A model generated the notes under the pieces. It was not told where the DNA came from. It saw nothing but the letters and a program-made list of their open reading frames with translations, and ran no database searches. A stretch of DNA of 64,000 nt from an uncultured Leucobacter sp. Lineage in GTDB: Bacteria; Actinomycetota; Actinomycetes; Actinomycetales; Microbacteriaceae. Below are positions 50,293 through 58,649 of this stretch, in pieces (the stretch's first letter is position 1; the number at the start of each line of letters is the position of its first letter). Made by a program: the position numbers and the translations under genes. The stretch is taken from the NCBI GenBank assembly GCA_937967375.1, contig CALCJF010000010.1, positions 1-64,000 of the forward strand. The letters are read 5' to 3'.

Positions 50293-50355
50293 GAACACCT
50301 TTCATCAGATGTTACTAAGCGTAGCCGAAGCGATAAGATAGATGCTCGGAACAAC
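50293..50355. promoter_or_regulatory. Divergent promoter region hmuT / hmuU
   Basis: Only 63 bp separate the two starts. TCATCAGATGTT (50302-50313) is identical to a segment at 56326-56337 upstream of the large HtaA gene and contains the palindrome CATCAGATG. I find no DtxR/IdeR-type box here. Confidence 0.4.
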
Positions 50356-51420
50356 ATGAAAAACTCAGCCTCGACACCGTCATCGCTGCGCACGACAAAG
50401 GGTGTGCTCTTCATCGCCCTCTCGCTCGCGCTCGCGTTTGCACTTCTGGCGTCGGCCGGCACCGGTCAGCTCGCGATTGCCCCGCAGGAGGTACTGGGTT
50501 CACTGCTCCACAAGATCGGCATCGAATGGCTGCCGCTGCCCTCGCACGCGGCCGGCGATCAGACGCTCTGGGCGATCCGGTTTCCGCGCGTAGCGATGGC
50601 CGCGCTCGTGGGTGCCGGCCTCGCAATCTCCGGCCTGCTCATGCAGGCGATCTTCGGCAACCCGCTCGCTGAGCCGGGCGTCATCGGTATCTCGTCGGGT
50701 GCCGCGGTCGGTGCCGGGCTCTCGATCGTGTTTGGTCTCACCCTTTTCGGGCAGTGGACCACCGCCGTACTCGCCTTCGCTGCGGGCCTCGTCGCGACGC
50801 TGCTCGTCTATTTCATGAGCCGCGCCGACGGCCGCACCGAGGTGGTCACGCTCGTGCTCACCGGCATTGCAATCAACGCGATCGCTGGCGCGGCAATAGC
50901 GCTGCTCACGTTCTTGGGAGACACTCAGTCGCGCGAGCAGATCGTGTTCTGGCAGCTCGGCAGCCTCGCGGGTTCGCGGTGGAGCCAGGTCGCCATCGTG
51001 GCGCCCATTCTCGCAATCGGCATGATCATCGCCTACCTGGTCGCCCGCAAGCTCGACCTGCTGGCGCTCGGTGAACGCAACGCCCGCCACCTCGGCGTGA
51101 ATGTCGAGGCGCTGCGCATCGGCGTCATTGTGCTCGTCGCCCTGCTGGTCGGCGCGTCGGTCGCCTTCGCGGGCATCATCGCGTTCGTGGGTCTCGTGAT
51201 CCCGCACCTCATGCGCATGATCCTCGGCCCAGCGCACCTACCGCTCGTCACCGCGAGCGCCCTCGGCGGCGCGCTCCTGCTGACGCTCGCAGACCTCGGG
51301 GCTCGCACCCTTGTGCCCATGGCCGACCTGCCGATCGGCATGCTGACGTCGCTCGTCGGCGGCCCGTTCTTCTTCTGGTTGCTGCGCCGCACCCGCAAGC
51401 GCGCCGGGGGGTGGGGTTAA
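50356..51420 (+). CDS. hmuU: Haem ABC transporter permease (FecCD family)
   Basis: This 354-residue FecCD-type permease has about ten membrane segments. RFPRVAMAALVGAGLAISG, IFGNPLAEPGVIGISSGAAVG and the late FVGLVIPHLMRMILGPAHL are the standard motifs of BtuC/HmuU proteins. The ATG starts the frame of the family's N-terminus; a longer open frame runs back into hmuT antisense and is not used. It is followed after 1 nt by the ATPase gene. Confidence 0.9.
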   Translation: MKNSASTPSSLRTTKGVLFIALSLALAFALLASAGTGQLAIAPQEVLGSLLHKIGIEWLPLPSHAAGDQTLWAIRFPRVAMAALVGAGLAISGLLMQAIFGNPLAEPGVIGISSGAAVGAGLSIVFGLTLFGQWTTAVLAFAAGLVATLLVYFMSRADGRTEVVTLVLTGIAINAIAGAAIALLTFLGDTQSREQIVFWQLGSLAGSRWSQVAIVAPILAIGMIIAYLVARKLDLLALGERNARHLGVNVEALRIGVIVLVALLVGASVAFAGIIAFVGLVIPHLMRMILGPAHLPLVTASALGGALLLTLADLGARTLVPMADLPIGMLTSLVGGPFFFWLLRRTRKRAGGWG

Positions 51421-51421
51421 G

Positions 51422-52237
51422 TTGGCTGCTCAAAAATTTGTGGCGGTGGATCGCGCCTCGGCCGGCACCGTCGTCGCCTCTGCGCGCGGCGTCACTCTGT
51501 CGCGGGGTGGCCGCAAGCTGCTCGACGACGTCTCGCTCGAGCTGCACGCAGGCGAGGTGCTCGCCCTGCTCGGACCGAACGGCGCGGGCAAGTCGACCCT
51601 GCTCGGGGTGCTCTCTGGCGACACCGCCCCCGACGGCGGAGTCGTCCAGTTTCGCGGTCGCCCCATCGGCGAGTGGACGCTGCACGAGCTGGCCCGACGC
51701 CGCAGCGTGCTGCTGCAAGACAACCAGATCATGTTTCCGTTCACGGTGCACCAGGTGGTCGAGATGGGGCGCGCGCCCTGGCGCCGCACCCCGCTCGAAG
51801 AAGACGATAACGAGGCGATCGCCGAGGCCATCGCTGCCGCAGATATCGCGCACCTCGGCAACCGGCGTGTGCCCTCGCTGTCTGGCGGCGAACGCGCTCG
51901 CGTCGGGTTCGCCCGCGTCGTCGCGGGTCGCACGGGCGTGCTGATGCTCGACGAGCCGACCGCCGCGCTCGATCTGGGCCACCAAGAGACCCTGTTGCAG
52001 CTCACCCGGGCGCGGGCGGCAGCGGGCGATGCGGTGCTCGTCGTGCTGCACGACCTCAACCTCGCTGCGGCCTATGCTGACCGCATCGCGCTGCTGCGCG
52101 ACGGTCAGATCTTCGCATGCGGCACCCCTGCGGAGGTGCTGACCGCCGAGACGGTGAGCGAAGTGTACCGCACCCCCGTCGAGGTGATCGAGCACCCCGG
52201 CTCGGCCGCGGGCATCGTCATGCCCATGCGGGGCTAG
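51422..52237 (+). CDS. hmuV: Haem ABC transporter ATP-binding protein (TTG start)
   Basis: This 271-residue ABC ATPase has Walker A GPNGAGKST, signature LSGGERARV and Walker B VLMLDEPTAALDLGHQ, and ends in an HmuV/FhuC-type tail. The TTG at 51422, one base behind the permease stop, has a G-rich Shine-Dalgarno-like run GGGGGGTGGGG inside the end of hmuU; in-frame GTG codons a few positions later are alternatives. It powers haem import with HmuT and HmuU, and converges on the small HtaA gene. Confidence 0.9.
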   Translation: MAAQKFVAVDRASAGTVVASARGVTLSRGGRKLLDDVSLELHAGEVLALLGPNGAGKSTLLGVLSGDTAPDGGVVQFRGRPIGEWTLHELARRRSVLLQDNQIMFPFTVHQVVEMGRAPWRRTPLEEDDNEAIAEAIAAADIAHLGNRRVPSLSGGERARVGFARVVAGRTGVLMLDEPTAALDLGHQETLLQLTRARAAAGDAVLVVLHDLNLAAAYADRIALLRDGQIFACGTPAEVLTAETVSEVYRTPVEVIEHPGSAAGIVMPMRG

Positions 52238-52286
52238 CTGCGGTCCTCGCCGCGCAAAGTAACGCGAGCTAAGCGGTCAACTGAAC

Positions 52287-53147
52287 TTACGAATCGCTCG
52301 GCGCAGCCTCTTCTTCGGGCGCGACACCTGGCGCGGCACCCTTCTTGCGGCCAGCGATCAGCATGCCCGCGGTGACTGCGATGACAACCAGGGCGACCGC
52401 GCCGATCGCGATGGGAAGCCACGGCACTGAGTTCGCGGGTTCGTCGGCGGTGAGCGTCACGGTTTCTGAGTTTGAATCTGCCGACTGCACCGGAGCCGCG
52501 GGCGTACCCTCGCACGGCCCCAGCTGCAGCGTGAGCGACACCGGGTCGAGCTCGTCGCCGCTCGCGTAGAATCCGCCGAACGCGTCTGCACCATCAGCAG
52601 TGAGCACCGCGGGCGCCTTATCGAAAGCGATCGCGCCGCTCGCCGGGTCAAGCTGTCCGAGCGCCTCGATCTTGCCGAGGTAGGCCTGCTGTTCGTCAAC
52701 GACGAGCTCGCCCTGGGCATTGTTGCTCTTCGTGTCCATCAACAGTTTCGCGGTGCCGTCGCCGTTCAGCACGACGGTCGGGTTCGCGATCTGCAGGTTC
52801 AGCACCCCGTCGTGTCCGGTGAAGTGAATCGAGCCGGCGAACGAGACAGTGCCCTCGCCCGTCACCGCGTCGATCTCACCGATCGGGTTCGTCCACCCGA
52901 ACAGCGGGGTCTCGTAGCTCGCCCCGTCAGCGACCTCCCACGAACCGTTCGCGATGGTGCCAGAGATATACGAACGGAAACCTTCTTTCACGCCCCAGTT
53001 CAGTTCGCCTCCGGTGACAACGCAGTCGCTGCTCGCAGCGGTTGTGGCGAGGATCGGCGCGGCCTGAGCGGCGGTAGGAACCAGTAGGGCGGTCGCCGCG
53101 AATGCTGCTGCAGTGGCCGCGGTGGCAAATCGATTCATGGGTTTCAT
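52287..53147 (-). CDS. HtaA-domain haem-binding surface protein, short (HtaB-like)
   Basis: This 286-residue exported protein has a signal peptide cleaved near TAAQAAP (about residue 33), one HtaA domain (GELNWGVKEGFRSYISGTI through VSFAGSIHFTGHDGVL), a linker, and a C-terminal membrane anchor WLPIAIGAVALVVIAVTAG with a basic and acidic tail. HtaA/HtaB proteins capture haem or haemoglobin at the cell surface and pass it to HmuT. The ATG at 53145-53147 is chosen; a second ATG lies 9 nt further in. It follows the large HtaA gene in the same operon. Confidence 0.87.
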   Translation of the reverse strand: MKPMNRFATAATAAAFAATALLVPTAAQAAPILATTAASSDCVVTGGELNWGVKEGFRSYISGTIANGSWEVADGASYETPLFGWTNPIGEIDAVTGEGTVSFAGSIHFTGHDGVLNLQIANPTVVLNGDGTAKLLMDTKSNNAQGELVVDEQQAYLGKIEALGQLDPASGAIAFDKAPAVLTADGADAFGGFYASGDELDPVSLTLQLGPCEGTPAAPVQSADSNSETVTLTADEPANSVPWLPIAIGAVALVVIAVTAGMLIAGRKKGAAPGVAPEEEAAPSDS

Positions 53148-53184
53148 CGTAACGTTCTCTTGTGTGCGTATGCAGACGATGTCT

Positions 53185-53213
53185 GGGCCTGCCAAAGGGA
53201 TAGCGGCAGGCCC
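53185..53213 (-). terminator. Intercistronic hairpin between the two HtaA-domain genes
   Basis: GGGCCTGCC (53185-53193) and GGCAGGCCC (53205-53213) form a perfect 9-bp stem with an 11-nt loop, 11 nt behind the large gene's stop. It probably lowers or tunes expression of the downstream htaB-like gene. Confidence 0.55.
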
Positions 53214-53224
53214 GGGCATCGGGT

Positions 53225-56215
53225 CTAGAGGTGGGTCGGGGCGTCGACCTTGCGGCGCTGTGCGACGACCAGCGCGGTGCCGGCTCCGGCGATCACGAGC
53301 AGCGCGAGCGCGCCGGTCCACCACGCCCAGGCAGGTACCCCGCTGGTTTCGCCAGCTGCGGCCGCCTGCACCATCGGGGCCGAGGTTTCTGCGGCGACCG
53401 TCGTGGTCTTCTCTTTCACCTCACCGGCCTTCGCGATCGTGATCTCCTGGCCGACATTGACACTGCCCTGCAGAGTGATGGTGTGCTTTCCGGCAAGATC
53501 CTTCGGCAGAGTGCCGATCCAACGCACCACGCCGTTGGCATCAGCCTTGGCGTTCGTGTCGAGCACCGTCGGGTCCGAGTAGATCACGACGAGGATGCCC
53601 TGCTCGTTCGGCTGGAAGCCTCCTGCGGTGATCTCGATCTCGCCACCCGCAACGAGCTTTGCGGCCGGGGTGACCACGGTGAGCCCGGTGGTGGCAGGCG
53701 CGGTTGCCGCGGCCTCGCGCTTCTTCGCGAACTGCGACACGGTCGAGGTCGAGCCGAAGTTCAGTGCGCTCGCCGAGCCGACGGTGAAGCTCAGCGAGTC
53801 CATGCCCAGGCTGCCGCCCGCGCCCGCGCCGTCGCCGCCGCTAATCGCGCCGCCGACCGAGACGCCGGTCCAGGTTGCCGAGCCGTCGGCGTTCGCTACG
53901 AAGCCGGCACCGGCCAGGTTCAAGGGGAAGCTCTGGCCACCCGCCGAGATCGATCCCGAGGTGGGGCTCGACACGGTGATGACCGGATTCGAGAAGGTTT
54001 CGCTCAGCAGACCACCGTGACCGGTGAAGGTCACCGTGCCCGAGTAGCGCACGGTTCCAGTACGGGTATCGGCGTTCCAGCTGCTGCCGGTTGCCTGCGG
54101 GAAGACGTAGCCGCCGCGGCCGCCGCCGACGCCGTTGGTCGAGATCGACCCCTTTGCAATGGTGCCGGTGACGTAGTTCGCGAACGAAGACGAGATACCC
54201 CAGGTGAGCGAGCCTGCGCCGGGCTGGGTGGGCTGCGGCTTCACGGGAGGCGTGACGACCGGGGGCTTGATGCCCTCGAGTCCATTCCACTGCGCTTCGG
54301 TGACAGTCACGTTGGCCAGGCCGTAGACGTTTTCAGTCGTTGGCATAGAGTGGATCTTCCACACGAGCACCTCGTACTGCTTCTTGCGGTCGAGCTTCGA
54401 CATCGGGGCAGTCAGCGAGAACGTGGCATTTCCGTCGGTAACCGTCGGGAACGGCGTTGCAAAAGCTGCGTAGCTGTCTGGCTTGCTCATGTCGAGGTCT
54501 GCGGCGGTGCCGCGCTCGATGAGTGCCGCGTAGATCTTGCCTGGCAGGCCGGTCGCGGCTACGTCAACCTTGAGTCCCTCGGTGACCACCGAAGTGCTCG
54601 CGCTGACCTTGGCTACCGAGGCATCTTTGAACGTGACCGGGGTGAACGTCTCAAACGGCGCATACTTCGCTCCACCACCCGGGTAGGTCACAATGCCCCA
54701 CGAACCGCCAGCGATCTGCTTCGACTCATCGGGAGTCAACGTCAACGTGGTCTCGAACGTGCCATCAGCCTTCACCTCGATCGCACCGGCAGCAGCACCG
54801 CCCACGGTCGCCATATCAGCAGCAAGCAGCGCCCACTTCGTCTCGACACCCGAACGAGTCGCCGCAGCAGCACCCGTCGAGGGCTGCCACACCGAAGCAT
54901 ACGAACCGAACGCAACATACGCGCCCGTGAACTTCCCGGCCAACGGCGGGCGAGTGCCCGAAGTCGCGGGAGCGTTCGGCACAAAGCCCGATCCCTTCAC
55001 GGTCACCGTGTTCGTCGCCTTCGGGTCGAGATCGGTCACCGAACCAACCACCTCAACAGCAGGAGCCGCGACTGGCGCCTTGAACGTGACCGGGGTGAAC
55101 GTCTCAAACGGCGCATACTTCGCTCCACCACCCGGGTAGGTCACAATGCCCCACGAACCGCCAGCGATCTGCTTCGACTCATCGGGAGTCAACGTCAACG
55201 TGGTCTCGAACGTGCCATCAGCCTTCACCTCGATCGCACCGGCAGCAGCACCGCCCACGGTCGCCATATCAGCAGCAAGCAGCGCCCACTTCGTCTCGAC
55301 ACCCGAACGAGTCGCCGCAGCAGCACCCGTCGAGGGCTGCCACACCGAAGCATACGAACCGAACGCAACATACGCGCCCGTGAACTTCCCGGCCAACGGC
55401 GGGCGAGTGCCCGAAGTCGCGGGAGCGTTCGGCACAAAGCCCGATCCCTTCACGGTCACCGTGTTCGTCGCCTTCGGGTCGAGATCGGTCACCGAACCAA
55501 CCACCTCAACAGCAGGAGCCGCGACGACAGGTGCCGCGTAAGTCACCGCAGAAATAACGTTCTGTGAAGTATCTGACATGCCCTGACCGTGCGCCTTCGA
55601 AACGTAGAGCGCGTACGAAGCGCCCTCGGCAAATGCGGGCACGCTGAACTTCGTGGTGAAAGTTCCGTCAGCATTGAGCTTCGCGGTGCGGCCAGCCTCA
55701 GAGCTGCCGTCCACGTTCGTCGGCCCAACGTGCACTACTTCGAGCAGGCTCGATGCTCCCATGTAGAAGCCAGGCAACCCGGCGGGGCCGATGCCGATGT
55801 AGACGCCCGGGTATACCGGGTTGAAGCCCGATCCCGTCACAGTGATCTCGCCACCGGCACGCAGGGCTTCGGTCGAAACCACTGCGGGGGCAGCGGCTGT
55901 TGCGAGCTGCGCGATGTTTAGGGGGACCGGTTCGGCCGGAGCCTCGGCTGCAGGAGCCTCTTCGGCCGGAGTCTCGGCCGGGGCCTCCTCAGTGGCGGGC
56001 TGATCCCCTTCCACCGGCGCCTCAGGAGTCGGCGCCTCGGGGGCTGGCGCGTCCGCACTCGGAGCCTCTACTGCGGGTGCCTCAGCGACCGGGGTCTGCG
56101 CAACCGGCTCTTCGGCGCTCGCTGCTGGGGCAGCAAGCAGCGCTCCACTCAAAATCAGGGCAGCAGAAAGCAGCGTGGCAAGTCCCCCACGCATCCGCGT
56201 ACCAAATGCCTCCAC
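53225..56215 (-). CDS. htaA: Large HtaA-domain surface protein with exact internal duplication (HtaA-like; GTG start)
   Basis: This protein of about 996 residues has a signal peptide ending at ASAEEP. A Pro/Ala/Glu stalk (about 35-100) is followed by several Ig-like modules (VTGSGFNPVYPG, VKGSGFVPNAPATSG twice), a module with VDVAATGLPGKIYAAL, and one HtaA domain (GSLTWGISSSFANYVTGTI ... TVTFTGHGGLL). A last Ig-like module and a C-terminal membrane anchor WAWWTGALALLVIAGAG complete it. It should bind haem or haemoproteins outside the wall. I choose GTG at 56215 (GAGAGG in front); ATGs at 56239 and 56194 are alternatives. Two 446-bp segments are identical. A DtxR/IdeR-type box lies about 70 nt upstream. 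Confidence 0.87.
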   Translation of the reverse strand: MEAFGTRMRGGLATLLSAALILSGALLAAPAASAEEPVAQTPVAEAPAVEAPSADAPAPEAPTPEAPVEGDQPATEEAPAETPAEEAPAAEAPAEPVPLNIAQLATAAAPAVVSTEALRAGGEITVTGSGFNPVYPGVYIGIGPAGLPGFYMGASSLLEVVHVGPTNVDGSSEAGRTAKLNADGTFTTKFSVPAFAEGASYALYVSKAHGQGMSDTSQNVISAVTYAAPVVAAPAVEVVGSVTDLDPKATNTVTVKGSGFVPNAPATSGTRPPLAGKFTGAYVAFGSYASVWQPSTGAAAATRSGVETKWALLAADMATVGGAAAGAIEVKADGTFETTLTLTPDESKQIAGGSWGIVTYPGGGAKYAPFETFTPVTFKAPVAAPAVEVVGSVTDLDPKATNTVTVKGSGFVPNAPATSGTRPPLAGKFTGAYVAFGSYASVWQPSTGAAAATRSGVETKWALLAADMATVGGAAAGAIEVKADGTFETTLTLTPDESKQIAGGSWGIVTYPGGGAKYAPFETFTPVTFKDASVAKVSASTSVVTEGLKVDVAATGLPGKIYAALIERGTAADLDMSKPDSYAAFATPFPTVTDGNATFSLTAPMSKLDRKKQYEVLVWKIHSMPTTENVYGLANVTVTEAQWNGLEGIKPPVVTPPVKPQPTQPGAGSLTWGISSSFANYVTGTIAKGSISTNGVGGGRGGYVFPQATGSSWNADTRTGTVRYSGTVTFTGHGGLLSETFSNPVITVSSPTSGSISAGGQSFPLNLAGAGFVANADGSATWTGVSVGGAISGGDGAGAGGSLGMDSLSFTVGSASALNFGSTSTVSQFAKKREAAATAPATTGLTVVTPAAKLVAGGEIEITAGGFQPNEQGILVVIYSDPTVLDTNAKADANGVVRWIGTLPKDLAGKHTITLQGSVNVGQEITIAKAGEVKEKTTTVAAETSAPMVQAAAAGETSGVPAWAWWTGALALLVIAGAGTALVVAQRRKVDAPTHL
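54627..55072. repeat. Exact duplication, downstream copy (coding orientation)
   Basis: This 446-bp segment is identical to 55080-55525 apart from their boundaries. It encodes the Ig-like module that begins PAVEVVGSVTDLDPKATN and ends ETFTPVTFK. The period is 453 bp (151 codons), in frame. Confidence 0.9.
55080..55525. repeat. Exact duplication, upstream copy (coding orientation)
   Basis: Partner of 54627-55072, separated from it by 7 bp. The absence of synonymous differences points to very recent duplication or active gene conversion. Confidence 0.9.
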
Positions 56216-56281
56216 GGCAACACCTCTCGGTCGATACATACACACAAAAAGAGGAGCCAAAACTCCCCCATCGGATCTAAC

Positions 56282-56300
56282 TGAGGTTCACCTAACCTCA
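56282..56300 (-). promoter_or_regulatory. DtxR/IdeR-type iron box upstream of htaA
   Basis: TGAGGTTCACCTAACCTCA is a 19-bp near-palindrome fitting the DtxR/IdeR consensus (TWAGGTTAGSCTAACCTWA) with few changes. On the minus strand it overlaps TTGAGG, a possible -35, and is flanked by TATTAC, a possible -10. Iron-dependent repression of the HtaA operon is expected. Confidence 0.75.
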
Positions 56301-56488
56301 ATCACATGTAATAGTCTGACGAATATCATCAGATGTTGCAAGTCCCGTGTTATCACAACACCGAAGAGGTACCCTGAGTTTGCACATCCAACTGCCTGAG
56401 CGCGACCTGATCGCCCAGATGTAACGCCGCTCTCACCTCACACGAAGCGAGAAAATTGCCGACCATCAAACCACCACACGAGGATCAC

Positions 56489-57061
56489 GTGACCGAGCAG
56501 CAGCTCCCCCATGCCGCCGAACGCCCCGTGCTCGCAGCGATGCGCACTCGCAGATCGCATTCGAAGGTCACTGACGAGGCGCCTTCGAGCGCTGAGGTCT
56601 CTGAACTCCTCTCGGCGATGACGAGCGTCGCCGATCACTCTTCGCTGCGGCCGTGGCGAGTCATCGAGCTTCGCGGTGACGCGCGCCACACGCTAGGTCG
56701 CGCGCTTGCAAAAGCGAACAGCACGACAAAGCCCAAGGGCATCGCCAAGGCCACCAGGGCGCCACTGATTCTCACCGTGGTGGCCTCGCCGAAGAAGAGC
56801 AAGAAGGTGCCCTACTGGGAGCAAGAGGCGGTGGCTACCGGTGTCGCGCATGCCCTCGGCCTCCTGTTGCACGAGGCAGGCTGGGGCACGATGTGGCGTA
56901 CCGGGCACGCCGCCAGAAATCGTTCGGTGCGCAAAGCAATGCATCTTAAGAAGCACGAGCAGATCGTCGCCTGGATCTACGTCGGCGGCATTGCCGATCG
57001 CGATCAGAAGCCAAAACCCCGCAAAGCCCTCGACATGAAGCTGCACTTCAGCGCGCGCTAA
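56489..57061 (+). CDS. Nitroreductase family protein
   Basis: This 190-residue FMN-dependent nitroreductase-type protein has AAMRTRRSHSKV (FMN-phosphate binding arginines) near residues 16-27. SSLRPWRVIEL near 52-62 and the C-terminal GLLLHEAGWGTMWRTG are the usual active-site and dimer segments. The GTG start at 56489 has GAGG 6 nt upstream; a TTG at 56456 would add unconserved residues. It is followed by msrB after 41 nt, suggesting a shared redox-stress role. The physiological substrate is unknown. Confidence 0.84.
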   Translation: MTEQQLPHAAERPVLAAMRTRRSHSKVTDEAPSSAEVSELLSAMTSVADHSSLRPWRVIELRGDARHTLGRALAKANSTTKPKGIAKATRAPLILTVVASPKKSKKVPYWEQEAVATGVAHALGLLLHEAGWGTMWRTGHAARNRSVRKAMHLKKHEQIVAWIYVGGIADRDQKPKPRKALDMKLHFSAR

Positions 57062-57102
57062 TCCTCCGCTGCATTCACAACCAACAGGCGTAACCTAGAA
57101 CC

Positions 57103-57540
57103 ATGAGCAGCACCGAGATCAAGGCAGACGGCGACTACGAGTTCACGCTGAGCGACGCTGAGTGGCGCGAGCGGCTCAGCGATGAGGAGTATGCGATTCT
57201 GCGCCAAGCGGGTACTGAGCGCGCAGGAACCGGCGAACTGCTTGAGGAGTGGTCTGACGGTTTCTACAGCTGTCGCGCCTGCGGCAACGAGCTGTTCAAG
57301 AGCGGCACCAAGTTCGAATCGCACTGCGGCTGGCCGAGCTTCTACGAGAGCGTCAACCCCGACGCGGTTGAGTTGCTCGAAGACAACAGCCTTGGCATGA
57401 GCCGCACCGAGGTGCGCTGCGCGCGCTGCGGGTCGCACCTTGGCCACGTCTTCCCCGACGGCTTCGGCACCCCTACGGGCGACCGCTACTGCATGAACAG
57501 CCTGTCGCTCACCTTCGAACGGGCCGACGAGTCAGCCTGA
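57103..57540 (+). CDS. msrB: Peptide-methionine (R)-S-oxide reductase
   Basis: This 145-residue MsrB has zinc-binding pairs CRACGN and CARCGSHLGH, the substrate segment HCGWPSFYE and the catalytic cysteine in RYCMNSLSL near the C-terminus. It reduces methionine-R-sulfoxide in proteins with thioredoxin, in the cytoplasm. Length and motifs are normal for the family. It lies downstream of a nitroreductase in the same direction and is convergent with a YdcZ-type transporter gene only 23 bp away, with no obvious terminator between them. Confidence 0.96.
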   Translation: MSSTEIKADGDYEFTLSDAEWRERLSDEEYAILRQAGTERAGTGELLEEWSDGFYSCRACGNELFKSGTKFESHCGWPSFYESVNPDAVELLEDNSLGMSRTEVRCARCGSHLGHVFPDGFGTPTGDRYCMNSLSLTFERADESA

Positions 57541-57563
57541 GCAGGCGAAGTCTCGATCCCGCG

Positions 57564-58523
57564 CTAAACAGGTATCTTTCGTACCGGGATCGCGGCAATC
57601 ACCACCGCAACAAGCGCAACGGCCGTGCCCGCGAGCAGGCCAGCACTTACCCCACCGGCCAGTGGCAGCCCGGCCTCGAGCGCGACTGAGGCGAGCAGCT
57701 GACCGGCGACGTTCGACATGCTGAGCAGCAGCACGCCCGCGGTGCGCACGAGCATCGCCGCGAGCGCGATGAACACGATGCCGAGCGCGCCGCCCGCGTA
57801 GTAGAGCGGTTCGCTGGGCCAAGCCGTCGGCCAGCCCTGCACGGCAACTGAGATTGCGGCGACGATAACGAGGATCGCAGTTCCGACCAAGAAACTGACG
57901 AACGTTGCGGTGAGCGCACTCTGCGCGGCAGACCGCAGCAGGCCGTTCACCGCAGCCTGCAGCGAAACACCAAAGCCCACGATCACCGGAAACACGATCA
58001 GCCAGATCTGCGTCGTCTCGCTCGCGGGGTTCACGATGTCGGCGATCACAGAGAACACCACTGCGACCATCGCGAGCACCATGCCGATCACACGTGTGAG
58101 CGTCGGATCGACACGCCCCGAAGGCCCGAGCCCACTACGGTCGATCACGAGCCCGCCGAGCACCTGCCCCGCGACCACTCCGACAGTGAACAGCGCGAGG
58201 CCGATCACGGTCGCGACGAGGCCCTGAGCGAGCACGAAGAACGCCCCGAAGGTGCCACCCGACAGCGCCCAGAACGGCAGGTGGCGGCTCGCGAGTTCTT
58301 TCTTCACGAGCGCGAACCCGCGTCTTGCGCGCCGGCTCAGCACAACGACGAGGCAGAGGATCACCAGGCCGCTGCCGAACGATACGGCTGCGGTCACGTA
58401 GCCGTTGCCGAGGTGCTGACTGAGGCCGCCGTTGATGCGCGATTGCACTGCGGTGAGCGCGCCCGCGATGCCGCTGCCGAGCAGCGCGACCCATACGGGC
58501 AGGCTCGGCTTTGCTGAAGTCAC
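57564..58523 (-). CDS. DMT-superfamily transporter, duplicated YdcZ/DUF606 type (GTG start)
   Basis: This 319-residue protein has about ten membrane segments arranged as two DUF606-like halves. Each starts with a small-residue helix (LGSGIAGALTAVQSRINGGLSQ in the first half, VSLQAAVNGLLRSAAQSALT in the second). This fused form is found in Actinobacteria; many other bacteria encode the halves separately. The start is GTG at 58523. Substrate and direction of transport are unknown. It is convergent with msrB, and its upstream region holds a dispersed palindromic repeat. Confidence 0.84.
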   Translation of the reverse strand: MTSAKPSLPVWVALLGSGIAGALTAVQSRINGGLSQHLGNGYVTAAVSFGSGLVILCLVVVLSRRARRGFALVKKELASRHLPFWALSGGTFGAFFVLAQGLVATVIGLALFTVGVVAGQVLGGLVIDRSGLGPSGRVDPTLTRVIGMVLAMVAVVFSVIADIVNPASETTQIWLIVFPVIVGFGVSLQAAVNGLLRSAAQSALTATFVSFLVGTAILVIVAAISVAVQGWPTAWPSEPLYYAGGALGIVFIALAAMLVRTAGVLLLSMSNVAGQLLASVALEAGLPLAGGVSAGLLAGTAVALVAVVIAAIPVRKIPV

Positions 58524-58649
58524 CTCACTACCCTACTCGCCATTGGGCCGGGTGATCCTCTGCCGCCTTAGCCTGGCCCGTGGGCTCATACGCAACCCGG
58601 CCTCGCGCAGAGACCCTCACTCGGCCACCCCACACCCAAAACTCCTGGC

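Noticed and set aside
50293..50355. DtxR/IdeR box at the hmuT/hmuU divergent region
   Set aside because: TTACTAAGCGTAGCCG was considered but matches too few consensus positions.
49168..52237. Cobalamin (BtuFCD) rather than haem transporter
   Set aside because: The folds are shared, but two HtaA-domain genes and an iron box next door favour haem. The sequence alone does not fully exclude it.
54627..55525. CRISPR-like direct repeats
   Set aside because: Only two copies of 446 bp inside a coding frame. No short regularly spaced repeats or cas genes occur anywhere in the window.
53231..55567. 778-codon plus-strand open frame opposite the large HtaA gene
   Set aside because: Arg/His-rich shadow frame. 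It repeats internally only because the true gene contains a duplicated segment.
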